DNA of 64,000 nt from Halobacillus salinarum. GTDB lineage: Bacteria; Bacillota; Bacilli; Bacillales; Halobacillaceae. Under the pieces are notes generated by a model. The model was not told the DNA's origin. It did not search any database and saw nothing but the letters and a program-made list of their open reading frames with translations. The DNA lies in assembly GCF_022919095.1 (NCBI RefSeq), contig NZ_CP095073.1:2852001-2916000 (forward strand), read 5' to 3'. Position 1 is the stretch's first letter; each line of letters opens with the position of its first letter. Of this stretch, positions 56,903 to 64,000 are shown piece by piece. Position numbers and translations under genes: made by a program.

Positions 56903-58381
56903 TTACGTTTCCTTCCTGGGCAGAAGCAGAATGAATAGAAAACTTACAGCCGCCAATACCAGGATTCCTATGTAAATAAGATGAAGTCCTGTAGTCAGCC
57001 CTTCGCGTAAAACATGTGAAGCCTGGGCGCCTAATTCTTTTCTTCCATTCTCTGTGAGCAGCTGGTTAGCTGAATCAACGGTAACTTTCTTTGAAAGACT
57101 GCTCTCATCCAGTAAATGATCAATTCTATTGTTTAATATGCCGCCAAGCAAGGCTGCACCAACTGCACTACCTATCGTCCTCATAAACATCATGGTTGCG
57201 GTTGCAATGCCTCTCGTTTTCCATTCCACTGCATTTTGCACAGAGACAATGAAAGACGTTGATGTGAGTCCCATTCCTATGCCGATAAATAAAGAACCTA
57301 CAGCTGCAAACCACGGACCTCTTTCTGGAGAAAGTAAAGAGAAAAGCGCTCCTCCAATGATCAAAGAGACTCCACCTAAAATGGATGTAGATCTGTAGCC
57401 AATAGATAAAATCAATCTTCCTGCAATCGTGGAGGAAATCGGCCACCCTATCGACATCGTCGTCAACGTAAAGCCGGCAATAATGGCGGATTTTCCCATA
57501 ACTCCCTGAACAAAGGCAGGGAGATAACTGGACACACCAATTAAGATCATTCCAGTCGTTAACGAAGTGAGGTTAGCGTATTTAATCGCAGGGTACTTCC
57601 AAATATAAAATGGCATCATCGGCGCATGGGCTTTGAACTCCTGCCTAATAAACAACACGAGACTTATAACCAGCACGAACAGTAGGAACAACATCAAATA
57701 AGTGCCCCAGGCAATTCTTACTCCACCTTCCACGAGAATTACCATTAACGTACTCACCGCGATAAAAGCCCATAAAGAGCCTTTCATATCCAGTTCAACC
57801 TTTTCTTTAGCGACATCTTCCTTAAAGAAAATCATAATTCCTAGAATAGCCAGGAAGCCGAGAGGTATGTTCATCCAAAATACGAAAGGCCAGCTGAGGA
57901 CATCTACAAAAAAACCGCCCAAGGCTGGGCCGGTTACAGCAGAAATCCCCCATACACTCGAAAGGTATCCTTGAATTTTTGACCGCTCTTCTTTTGTGTA
58001 AATATCGCCGACTATTGTCGAGGCGATAGGCATCAAGGCTCCTGCCCCTAGTCCCTGAATTAATCTCGCGCAGATAAGTACAACCATGGAACCAGCGAAC
58101 CCGCAAATAACAGAACCTATTAAAAAAAGGCTTATTCCAAGCAGGAAAATCGGTTTTCTTCCAAAAACATCTGCCAGTCTTCCGAAGATGAGAACAGTTG
58201 CGGCATTGGTTAATAAATAAGCGGAGAAAACCCAGCTGTACAAGCTGAAACCACCTAGATCAGCGACTATGCTCGGCATAGCTGTAGAAACAATTGTGGC
58301 TTCAATGGCTGCGAGAAACATAGCCAGCATAATGGAAACTAATATAAATCCACGCTTTAGAGTGGGATGACTTTGATTCAT
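56903..58381 (-). CDS. MFS multidrug-type exporter, DHA2 (14-TM) family
   Basis: 492-residue proton-antiport exporter with 14 predicted membrane segments. Motif A appears in [16 protein letters not shown] near residue 67, motif C in [12 protein letters not shown] near 150, and the N-terminal [21 protein letters not shown] is typical of EmrB/QacA relatives. Substrate unknown. GAGGTG precedes ATG. It starts upstream of dapH by 71 bases and might be co-transcribed; B. subtilis has the unrelated ykuC MFS gene in this region. Confidence 0.88.
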   Translation of the reverse strand: MNQSHPTLKRGFILVSIMLAMFLAAIEATIVSTAMPSIVADLGGFSLYSWVFSAYLLTNAATVLIFGRLADVFGRKPIFLLGISLFLIGSVICGFAGSMVVLICARLIQGLGAGALMPIASTIVGDIYTKEERSKIQGYLSSVWGISAVTGPALGGFFVDVLSWPFVFWMNIPLGFLAILGIMIFFKEDVAKEKVELDMKGSLWAFIAVSTLMVILVEGGVRIAWGTYLMLFLLFVLVISLVLFIRQEFKAHAPMMPFYIWKYPAIKYANLTSLTTGMILIGVSSYLPAFVQGVMGKSAIIAGFTLTTMSIGWPISSTIAGRLILSIGYRSTSILGGVSLIIGGALFSLLSPERGPWFAAVGSLFIGIGMGLTSTSFIVSVQNAVEWKTRGIATATMMFMRTIGSAVGAALLGGILNNRIDHLLDESSLSKKVTVDSANQLLTENGRKELGAQASHVLREGLTTGLHLIYIGILVLAAVSFLFILLLPRKET

Positions 58382-58403
58382 TCAGGACACCTCATTGCAA
58401 CGA

Positions 58404-58436
58404 AAACAAAGATGACACCGTTATTCGGTGCCATCT
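58404..58436 (-). terminator. Terminator after ykuL
   Basis: Ten-base imperfect stem GATGGCACCG / CGGTGTCATC with a TTTGTTTT tail on the minus strand. Confidence 0.7.
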
Positions 58437-58467
58437 ATTCTGCCATAGTTCTATAATCGTCTGATTT

Positions 58468-58920
58468 CTAATACGCTCGCTTCAGTGTTTCGTGATAATG
58501 CTTACTAAATTGTTTTAAAATTGTTCTTCTCGTAACAATCCCGTCAAATTCTCCGTTATCTGCAGCAACGCAGACAAAAGGATGATCAATTAATTTGTGC
58601 AGAGCATCAATCATATGATCGTCCTTTTTTAAACAAGGGGTGTTTTTTTCCATAATTTCACTTACTTGAATTTCAGATAAACGGTTTAATTCAAATTGTT
58701 CTATGCCCAACGTCTCTTCCAGAATTTTCGTTTTGCTGATTATTCCTCTGAATTTATAGTTAGGATCAAGTACGGGGACGGCTGAATAGCCTGACTTCAC
58801 AAGTACTAGTAAAGCATGTTCAAGTGGATTTCCCACCTGGACGTGAGCGACCTTTTCTGATGGAATCATTAATTCACTCACTAGAGGCAATTCTAATTTT
58901 TCCTTTTCTGCACTTACCAT
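58468..58920 (-). CDS. ykuL: c-di-AMP-binding CBS protein DarB (YkuL/CbpB)
   Basis: 150-residue soluble protein built from two CBS motifs (LMIPSEKVAHVQVGNPLEHA, near residues 17-75, and IMEKNTPCLKKDDHMIDALH, near 88-140). B. subtilis DarB and Listeria CbpB bind c-di-AMP; in the free state DarB activates the (p)ppGpp synthetase Rel and pyruvate carboxylase. These roles are family knowledge. AAGGAG precedes the ATG. With KtrC, it makes two likely c-di-AMP targets in the window. Confidence 0.88.
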   Translation of the reverse strand: MVSAEKEKLELPLVSELMIPSEKVAHVQVGNPLEHALLVLVKSGYSAVPVLDPNYKFRGIISKTKILEETLGIEQFELNRLSEIQVSEIMEKNTPCLKKDDHMIDALHKLIDHPFVCVAADNGEFDGIVTRRTILKQFSKHYHETLKRAY

Positions 58921-59162
58921 TATAAATCACTCCTTAATTTTGCAAACTGAAGGAGCAGAAAGAAACGTTTAACATAACCAAAGATAATTTTAACATACTT
59001 TGATTGAATTAACGAATCGCAATTTTCGACAGCCATGGTCTTGAACCACTCTTTTATACCCAAAAAGTGTTCTAGGTTAAACGCACAAAAGTTCATCAGC
59101 TTTATAAAATAATAAGAAGGTCGTATAATAATAACATCTTGGCTTGTATTGGAGCTGAAAAA

Positions 59163-59795
59163 GTGACTACTCATACGTTTACAAAACAAGAAGAAATCGC
59201 AAACGCGATCACACATGGTGTCGGGGCAGTATTAAGTGTTGCAATGCTTGTCCTTCTCATTGTGTTTGCCAGTTTTGAAGGAAGCTGGCAAGTCATTTCT
59301 GCCACTGTATACGGCATTACGATGCTTGTACTTTATACTTCATCGACACTTGTCCATAGTTTTCCAAAAGGGAAACTGAAAGATTTGTTCGAAATCTTTG
59401 ACCATTCCGCTATTTATCTGTTTATAGCAGGAACTTATACACCGATTCTTTTAATTCCTCTGAGAAGTTCGTTAGGATGGACCTTGTTTGGAGTCGTGTG
59501 GGGGATTGCCTTGCTCGGTGTTATCTTCAAAATCTTTTTCGTCAAAAGGTTTGTTCTTTTATCTACGCTGATTTATGTATTAATGGGCTGGCTCGTTGTC
59601 CTTGCCTGGGGACCGCTGCAAGCACAGGTTCCTGATGCAGGCATTGCTTATTTAGTAACCGGTGGATTATTATATTCTGTCGGAGCCATCTTCTATGTGT
59701 GGAGAAGCTTCACGTTTCACCATATGGTTTGGCATTTATTCGTACTTGGAGGAACCATCTTCCATTTCTTTTCGATTATTCTATACGTAATATAA
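59163..59795 (+). CDS. Hemolysin III family (YplQ/PAQR-like) membrane protein
   Basis: 210-residue integral membrane protein with seven segments. Conserved family points are EEIANAITHGVGAVLS at the start, SSTLVHSFPKG, FDHSAIYLFIAGTYTPI near residue 80, and the closing FHHMVWHLFVLGGTIFHFFSI. These His/Asp residues form the PAQR-type metal site. Despite the name, hemolytic activity is doubtful for most members. GTG 59163 with GGAG eight bases upstream is chosen over a longer frame. Confidence 0.85.
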   Translation: MTTHTFTKQEEIANAITHGVGAVLSVAMLVLLIVFASFEGSWQVISATVYGITMLVLYTSSTLVHSFPKGKLKDLFEIFDHSAIYLFIAGTYTPILLIPLRSSLGWTLFGVVWGIALLGVIFKIFFVKRFVLLSTLIYVLMGWLVVLAWGPLQAQVPDAGIAYLVTGGLLYSVGAIFYVWRSFTFHHMVWHLFVLGGTIFHFFSIILYVI

Positions 59796-59821
59796 GCCGC
59801 ACTATCCAAGAGTGCGGCTTG
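59794..59821. terminator. Shared terminator between hemolysin III-like gene and fadH
   Basis: Ten-base stem AAGCCGCACT / AGTGCGGCTT between convergent genes; T runs are weak. Confidence 0.6.
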
Positions 59822-59824
59822 AAA

Positions 59825-60595
59825 TTAAAAAGGATATTGGTTCAGCCACTGTCCTCCATCCAGGGTAACAACTTCTCCATTCATATAAGAAGCTTCCTCA
59901 GACAGTATGAATTTTGCCAGACCGGCAATTTCTTCAGGAGTGCCCAGGCGACCAAGTGGGACAGAATCAAGCGTACGTTTAGCTGCTGCTTCCGACTCAA
60001 ACAGTTTTTCCGCTCCTCCCGTTCTTTCAATCGGTCCGGGCGCAATTGCATTTACCCTGATTCCGTAGCGTTTTCCCCATTCGACAGCAAGCGTTCTAGT
60101 CATTGCAAGAACGCCAGCCTTGGCAGAAGCAGAATGAATCACCCCGGCGCCAGCATTCCAGGCATAAGTGGCAACCATGTTTAGAATGGAACCTTTTACA
60201 CCTTTGTCTATCCAATATTTACCTACTGACTGACTGCAGTAAAATGTCCCATTTAAAACGATATTGATCACAGAACTCCAGCCATTAGCGGTAAGTTTTT
60301 CCGCTGGTGCGATAAAATTACCAGCAGCATTATTTACTAAAGCATCTATTCTTCCGAACCGATCCAGTGTTTCCTTTACCATTCGCTCTGTATCCTCAAT
60401 GTTTCTCACATCCATGTTAATCAAAAGAAGCTTATCATTATCAGCGTTCTCTTCCAGCATCTGTGCTGCTTTATGTAAGCGGTCTATATTTCTGCCGGTA
60501 ATCGCCACGTTGGCCCCTTCTTTGAGAAACCTATCCGCCATATATAATCCCATGCCACTCGACCCACCAGTTACAATAATCACTTGATCTTTCAT
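59825..60595 (-). CDS. fadH: 2,4-dienoyl-CoA reductase-like SDR (FadH/YkuF)
   Basis: 256-residue short-chain dehydrogenase. The NADP motif GGSSGMGLYMA is at residues 10-20 and NNAAGNF near 88. The usual YxxxK is replaced by SASAK in HSASAKAGVLAM, the pattern of 2,4-dienoyl-CoA reductases, which use Lys without the Tyr. It would act in beta-oxidation of unsaturated fatty acids. Corresponds to B. subtilis ykuF. AAAAGGGGG lies upstream. A perfect inverted repeat 40 bases upstream may be an operator. Confidence 0.87.
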   Translation of the reverse strand: MKDQVIIVTGGSSGMGLYMADRFLKEGANVAITGRNIDRLHKAAQMLEENADNDKLLLINMDVRNIEDTERMVKETLDRFGRIDALVNNAAGNFIAPAEKLTANGWSSVINIVLNGTFYCSQSVGKYWIDKGVKGSILNMVATYAWNAGAGVIHSASAKAGVLAMTRTLAVEWGKRYGIRVNAIAPGPIERTGGAEKLFESEAAAKRTLDSVPLGRLGTPEEIAGLAKFILSEEASYMNGEVVTLDGGQWLNQYPF

Positions 60596-60634
60596 TATCC
60601 ATCCCCCTTTTCTGCTTAATAACTACATTCCACA

Positions 60635-60664
60635 CAAAAAAATGAATTCCTGTTCATTTTTTTG
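60635..60664. promoter_or_regulatory. Perfect inverted repeat upstream of fadH
   Basis: Twelve-base arms CAAAAAAATGAA / TTCATTTTTTTG around a six-base loop, 40 bases before the fadH ATG. Either an operator for a fatty-acid regulator or a stray terminator; it does not match the B. subtilis FadR box. Confidence 0.4.
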
Positions 60665-60874
60665 TTTTTTGATTAAAAACTTGTTTCAATTGGAAATAAT
60701 AGGTTTATTTAGTGAATGGAGAAGGGTAGGGGAGTTATAAATATTTTAGAAGAATAAGAAAAGCCTCCCGTTTGTATTATTTCCTAACAGTTTTGTGACA
60801 GTTCGGTTATTCTTCTGCTAATCCCTTACCAAATGTTACAATAGTAGGAGTTGAATAAAACGGAGGCCCATGAA

Positions 60875-61453
60875 ATGAGGATGACAAAATTTTTATTGAT
60901 TTTACTATCTTTTAGCATAGTAACGGCCTGCGGGTCGCCAATAGAAGAAAATATGTCACGAAAAGTTGGAGATTTCTCTGCCACAACTCAAAACGGAGAA
61001 TCCATTCACCTGCCTGAAGACTTGCACGGAAACTATTGGATTATCGATTTTTTCTTTACTAGCTGTAAGACCGTATGCCCTCCAATGACTGGGAATCTTT
61101 CAAGGCTTCAATCCCGTCTTGAGAAAGAAAATCTGGATACAAAAATCATATCAATCAGTGTAGATCCTAGTCATGATCAGCCCAAAGTGTTAAAGAAATT
61201 TTCGGAGCAGTACCAGGCGGATTATTCCAGATGGAGTTTTCTAACCGGATATTCTTTTGAGGATGTAAAGGAACTTTCTATTAAGTCCTTTCAATCTCCT
61301 GTTTCTAATATAGAGAATTCTGATCAGGTAGCCCATGGAACGAGATTCTTTCTCGTGACACCAGAGGGTAAAGTAATCAAAAGGTACAAAGGGACAAAAG
61401 CAGAGGAAATTGATCAAATAATTGAAGACTTAAAAAAACTAAAACAGAGTTAA
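60875..61453 (+). CDS. SCO1/SenC family thioredoxin-like lipoprotein
   Basis: 192-residue surface lipoprotein with lipobox VTAC (Cys19). The SCO fold keeps the copper-binding CxxxC (CKTVC in FFFTSCKTVCPPMTG) and the distal His in DQVAHGTRFFLV. Such proteins deliver Cu to, or reduce, the CuA centre of cytochrome c oxidase; B. subtilis YpmQ is the model. ATG 60875 (MRMTKFLLIL) lies eight bases after GGAGG. An ATG nearer to GGAGG would stop at once, and the longer frame to 60851 lacks support. Confidence 0.88.
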   Translation: MRMTKFLLILLSFSIVTACGSPIEENMSRKVGDFSATTQNGESIHLPEDLHGNYWIIDFFFTSCKTVCPPMTGNLSRLQSRLEKENLDTKIISISVDPSHDQPKVLKKFSEQYQADYSRWSFLTGYSFEDVKELSIKSFQSPVSNIENSDQVAHGTRFFLVTPEGKVIKRYKGTKAEEIDQIIEDLKKLKQS

Positions 61454-61531
61454 CCGGTTGAATACGGATAAAATTGATAACTTTTTCCAAATGATCTAAG
61501 ATAGAATTATCCTCTTGAAAGGAGTCTACAG

Positions 61532-61999
61532 ATGAAAGAATATAGTAAGAACCGCGAGCTGGCAGAGTCGTTGTTTATCGTGAATCGACATGCGAAAACA
61601 GCCCCGGAGCCTAAACACTTATACGATATTAAAAAGCATACAATTGAAAAACTACTTCAAGAAGATAGAGCCCGCAAAGTTGGACTTCACTTTTCAGACC
61701 ACCCCAAACTAAGTCAGCAGCATTCTACTCTTCTCATAGAAATAGCGGGTTATTATTTTCATGTACCTGCAAGCAAAAAAGATTTTGATGAACTTAAGCA
61801 TTTAGGGAGAATTGATCATTCCTATCGTAACCCAAAACCAAAGTTATCCTTATCGAAAGCTAAAAAAACATTATACCGTTATTTGAACTGGGAGCATCCA
61901 ACTCATCAATCGCCGCGTAATTTCGCCACACCTACTCAACCATCGATGCTAGGGCAGAGAACTGGATCCCCCTGGAACCAGCGAAGAAAAAGAACTTAA
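61532..61999 (+). CDS. ykyB: YkyB family protein
   Basis: 155-residue soluble, basic protein beginning MKEYSKNRELAESLFIVNRH, matching the YkyB family of similar length. The C-terminus is Pro/Arg-rich and probably disordered (PTQPSMLGQRTGSPWNQRRK). Function unknown. GAAAGGAG precedes the ATG. Convergent with cheV, as part of the cheV-ykyB neighbourhood of B. subtilis. Confidence 0.85.
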   Translation: MKEYSKNRELAESLFIVNRHAKTAPEPKHLYDIKKHTIEKLLQEDRARKVGLHFSDHPKLSQQHSTLLIEIAGYYFHVPASKKDFDELKHLGRIDHSYRNPKPKLSLSKAKKTLYRYLNWEHPTHQSPRNFATPTQPSMLGQRTGSPWNQRRKRT

Positions 62000-62073
62000 G
62001 TATATGGCAGGAAGGATGTAGAGAAAAACCGTCCCTCTGCTTTATAAAATCTCATTATGACTAAATAAAAAGT

Positions 62074-62112
62074 AAAAGCTCAAGCAAAATCCATGGATTT
62101 CGCTTGAGCTTA
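62074..62112 (-). terminator. Terminator after cheV
   Basis: Long near-perfect stem starting AAGCTCAAGCGAAATCC on the minus strand, followed by a T-rich tail. Confidence 0.8.
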
Positions 62113-62119
62113 TTTTGGA

Positions 62120-63025
62120 TTAAAGAATATACCGGTCCATCATTTCTACTAATTCAGTGATTTCTGGTTTTGAAATTTGAGCGTCCGCACCTACTCCGTC
62201 ACCCTTATGCTTTAAGTCATTAGTAATTAACGAAGAAAAGATAATAACAGGAAGCTGTTTAAGTTTTTGATGGGTTTTAATCATTTTCGTTAAATGATGC
62301 CCATCCATTTGAGGCATTTCAATATCTGTGATCACTAATTGGAATTCCTCTTCCACTGCTTTACCTTCCTCTGCAAGCTGGAGAAGTCTATCATACGCAG
62401 CACGGCCATCTTCAACGATGACTAATTTGTGATACCCGGCTTCCTCTAAAGTCTGCTTAAGTAAATTTCTTAAAAGACCTGAATCTTCAGCAATTAAGAT
62501 CTGCTTCTCTGACCTTTCTCTTTCACCCAACTGATGAATGGCTTCCGTGTTCAGACTGGATTCCGGATGAATGTCAGCAACAATTTTTTCAAAATCGAGC
62601 AGCAATAGCATTTCCTGCTCCTTCTTTATTACACCGGTAATTTGTGTTTCCAGCCCTTGATACATGTGGCTTGGCTTTTCAATCTGTTCCCATGTAATAC
62701 GGTGAATCTGGGTTACTGTATGAACGTGGAAAACAATCTTCGTCTGGTTAAATTCGGTTAGAATAAATTTGTCCTGATCTTGATTCTTGGAAGCTGGAAA
62801 ACCAAGGGCGTGAGCTACATCAACGACCGGTACTACCTCTCCCCGAATTTCTATGATCCCTTCGACAGAAGGATGAGAATGAGGGATTTTCGTTACAGGA
62901 ACTGGATTTAAAATTTCTTTTACCTTAATGACATTAATTCCAAAACGATTTTCGGCAACGCTGAATTCGACAATTTCCAGTTCATTTGTTCCACTTTCTA
63001 GTAATATTCCTTGATCTTTATTCAA
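62120..63025 (-). CDS. cheV: Chemotaxis coupling protein CheV
   Basis: 301-residue two-domain protein: CheW-like coupling domain (residues about 15-150; VAENRFGINVIKVKEILNPV, IIEIRGEVVPVVDVAHAL) and a C-terminal receiver domain (about 172-300) with phosphoacceptor Asp in LVITDIEMPQMDG and the Lys in AQISKPEITEL. It links receptors to CheA and adapts through phosphorylation. TTG start 63025 is supported by alignment with the N-terminus of B. subtilis CheV (303 residues) and an AAGGG site eight bases upstream. Confidence 0.93.
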   Translation of the reverse strand: MNKDQGILLESGTNELEIVEFSVAENRFGINVIKVKEILNPVPVTKIPHSHPSVEGIIEIRGEVVPVVDVAHALGFPASKNQDQDKFILTEFNQTKIVFHVHTVTQIHRITWEQIEKPSHMYQGLETQITGVIKKEQEMLLLLDFEKIVADIHPESSLNTEAIHQLGERERSEKQILIAEDSGLLRNLLKQTLEEAGYHKLVIVEDGRAAYDRLLQLAEEGKAVEEEFQLVITDIEMPQMDGHHLTKMIKTHQKLKQLPVIIFSSLITNDLKHKGDGVGADAQISKPEITELVEMMDRYIL

Positions 63026-63131
63026 TGACCTCGCCCTTCCTTTTAGCCTCTCTTTTTATTAATATCGGCTTTTAGAGCAAATGTTGAAATAAAAGAAGGA
63101 AAATAATTATTGAAAAAGGTAGCCTCTAAAG

Positions 63132-63172
63132 CAAAAAAAGCAGATCGATGAAATGCATCAACGATCTACTTT
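63132..63172 (-). terminator. Terminator downstream of the small PLDc_N-like gene
   Basis: Imperfect long stem AGATCGTTGATGC ... ATCGATCT with T7 on the minus strand. Confidence 0.72.
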
Positions 63173-63192
63173 AAGCATCATAATTGTCGTGA

Positions 63193-63393
63193 TTAATCAT
63201 TCCGGATCAGGAAATACACAATCAAACCGACTATTGGAAAGAAGAGAGTTCCCAGCAGTACTACTAAGCAATATTCCTGACTCTTCTTTTTTCCTTTAGC
63301 GTCACGATAAGCCCAAACGCTGGTAACAATATTTAATACCAGCAGGAATAAACCAAAAAATAAGAACGAAAGTAAGATAATTCCAATTTCCAC
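63193..63393 (-). CDS. Small two-TM membrane protein (PLDc_N-like)
   Basis: 66-residue protein with two hydrophobic helices (IGIILLSFLFFGLFLLVLNI and CLVVLLGTLFFPIVGLIVYF) separated by a basic loop (AYRDAKGKKKSQ). The spacing and the VWAYRDAKGK pattern resemble the short PLDc_N/PLDN membrane domain found alone in Bacillaceae. Function unknown. GTG start with GGAGG seven bases upstream; a terminator follows. Confidence 0.68.
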   Translation of the reverse strand: MEIGIILLSFLFFGLFLLVLNIVTSVWAYRDAKGKKKSQEYCLVVLLGTLFFPIVGLIVYFLIRND

Positions 63394-63449
63394 ACGGATT
63401 CCTCCTTCTCTCCACTATACGAAAAGAAGGGAGGAACGTTTCAATAATT

Positions 63450-63848
63450 CTAAGCAGCGGTCTTTTTAGAGTTTATGATTCGTACTACTGTTTTTCTCAG
63501 TAGACGAACAAAAATGTACAGTGCGCCATATCCACTTACAGCAAGCAAACTGACTGGCCAGAAAAATACCGGCAGCGTGGAAGCGTCCGAGCCCATAGCG
63601 TAACGGTCCACGAGCTGCAAGAACATTAAGGTAACCATCACCGTCCCGACATAACTGAGAAACATGGACCATTGCTTGATCATCAACCATTCAATGACCG
63701 GAAGCATAACCCACCTTAAAGCACTTACTAAAACAAATACAAGTACAAACTGAATGTAAACAGGTTGAATTCCAAAGACATGCAGTACATCTGGATTTAA
63801 AATGCTTATGACTTGGTCGAGAAATGAAAAATCGAACCAATTGTCCAT
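63450..63848 (-). CDS. Membrane protein of unknown function
   Basis: 132-residue protein with three predicted transmembrane segments (YIQFVLVFVLVSALRWVMLP, MFLSYVGTVMVTLMFLQLV, LPVFFWPVSLLAVSGYGALY) and a basic C-terminus (RLLRKTVVRIINSKKTAA). I do not recognise a family. ATG 63848 has AAGGAG nine bases upstream and is preferred to TTG 63854. Confidence 0.68.
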   Translation of the reverse strand: MDNWFDFSFLDQVISILNPDVLHVFGIQPVYIQFVLVFVLVSALRWVMLPVIEWLMIKQWSMFLSYVGTVMVTLMFLQLVDRYAMGSDASTLPVFFWPVSLLAVSGYGALYIFVRLLRKTVVRIINSKKTAA

Positions 63849-63917
63849 CGTCAATTCTCCTTTGTGCGTCTTTTATGACCATTATGGACACGAAGGAGAA
63901 TGTTTAAACGAGGAAGA

Positions 63918-64000
63918 TTATGTAGTTATCATCCCTTTATTCTTCAACCATTTTAGACCTTCCCTTCTACTTAAAGGACGGCAATCTGTTTGTTCTAAGT
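63918..64000 (-). CDS. Possible C-terminal end of a gene cut by the window edge
   Basis: On the minus strand the last 27 codons read LEQTDCRPLSRREGLKWLKN KGMITT in outline, then TAA. Composition looks like coding sequence, but there is too little to identify a family or be sure it is a gene. Confidence 0.35.
   Translation of the reverse strand, partial: LEQTDCRPLSRREGLKWLKNKGMITT

Noticed and set aside
58920-59216. 98-codon minus-strand frame between ykuL and the hemolysin III-like gene
   Set aside because: Overlaps the start of the well-supported hemolysin III-like gene and has no ribosome binding site or family.
60635-60664. B. subtilis-type FadR box before fadH
   Set aside because: The core spacing and sequence differ from the known FadR consensus; kept only as an unassigned inverted repeat.

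Overview
The window comes from a low-GC Gram-positive of the family Bacillaceae. Gene order follows two stretches of the Bacillus subtilis chromosome (ftsW to rnjA/ktrC, and cheV/ykyB to ykuV), mostly inverted. Strong AGGAGG ribosome binding sites, frequent TTG/GTG starts, Glu/Asp-rich proteins and a BCCT-type betaine carrier point to a halotolerant or halophilic genus such as Halobacillus. The genus is an inference; no rRNA is present to settle it. No tRNA, rRNA, CRISPR array, intact insertion sequence, prophage or riboswitch was seen.

Left part (1-7.7 kb): partial ftsW, ylaN, a glutaminase, small yla genes (ylaL, a YhcN/YlaJ lipoprotein, ylaI, ylaH, ylaF), an inositol-monophosphatase-family gene, a ykzI-like gene, a frameshifted yktB and yktA. 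Next (7.7-15.5 kb) come a nitronate monooxygenase-like gene, the arginine decarboxylase speA, the dual-function RNA SR1 with its 36-residue peptide SR1P, a polysaccharide deacetylase lipoprotein, a YqjA-like membrane protein, the BCCT transporter and a small lipoprotein. The pyruvate dehydrogenase operon pdhABCD (15.8-20.6 kb) follows, then ykyA, def, ykrA, and rpoY-rnjA behind a leader with a tiny basic ORF.

Centre (25.6-43.4 kb): a pyruvate-oxidase-like gene, then a 13-gene minus-strand L-arabinose/arabino-oligosaccharide locus. In transcription order it reads araR, araD, araB, araA, araN, a GH51 arabinofuranosidase, araP, araQ, a DUF624 gene, a second GH51 enzyme, araM, a DUF6171 gene, galM and araL. 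AraR-type boxes lie before araD and araR. The block sits between rnjA and ktrC, which are near neighbours in B. subtilis, so it looks like an accessory insertion or relocated operon. Oligosaccharides would enter through AraNPQ (no ATPase is encoded here), be trimmed by the GH51 enzymes, and pass through AraA, AraB and AraD to xylulose 5-phosphate.

Right part (43.4-64 kb): ktrC, cydAB with a Rex-like operator, a heterodimeric ABC exporter, the redox pair ykuU-ykuV, the MscS-type channel ykuT, a CorC/CNNM-type protein, ykuS, the acetylated-lysine-pathway genes ykuR (dapL) and dapH, an MFS exporter, the c-di-AMP-binding CBS protein ykuL/darB, a hemolysin III-family protein, fadH, a SCO1-like lipoprotein, ykyB, cheV and small membrane proteins.

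Most notable: three genes (yktB, araN, the DUF6171 gene) are each broken by exactly one missing base in a homopolymer, and a fourth (ykuR) may be. This pattern suggests homopolymer under-calling as much as real decay. No clearly new biological system was found. The best leads are the SR1/SR1P locus, the arabinose-locus accessory genes, and several repeated hairpins and palindromes.
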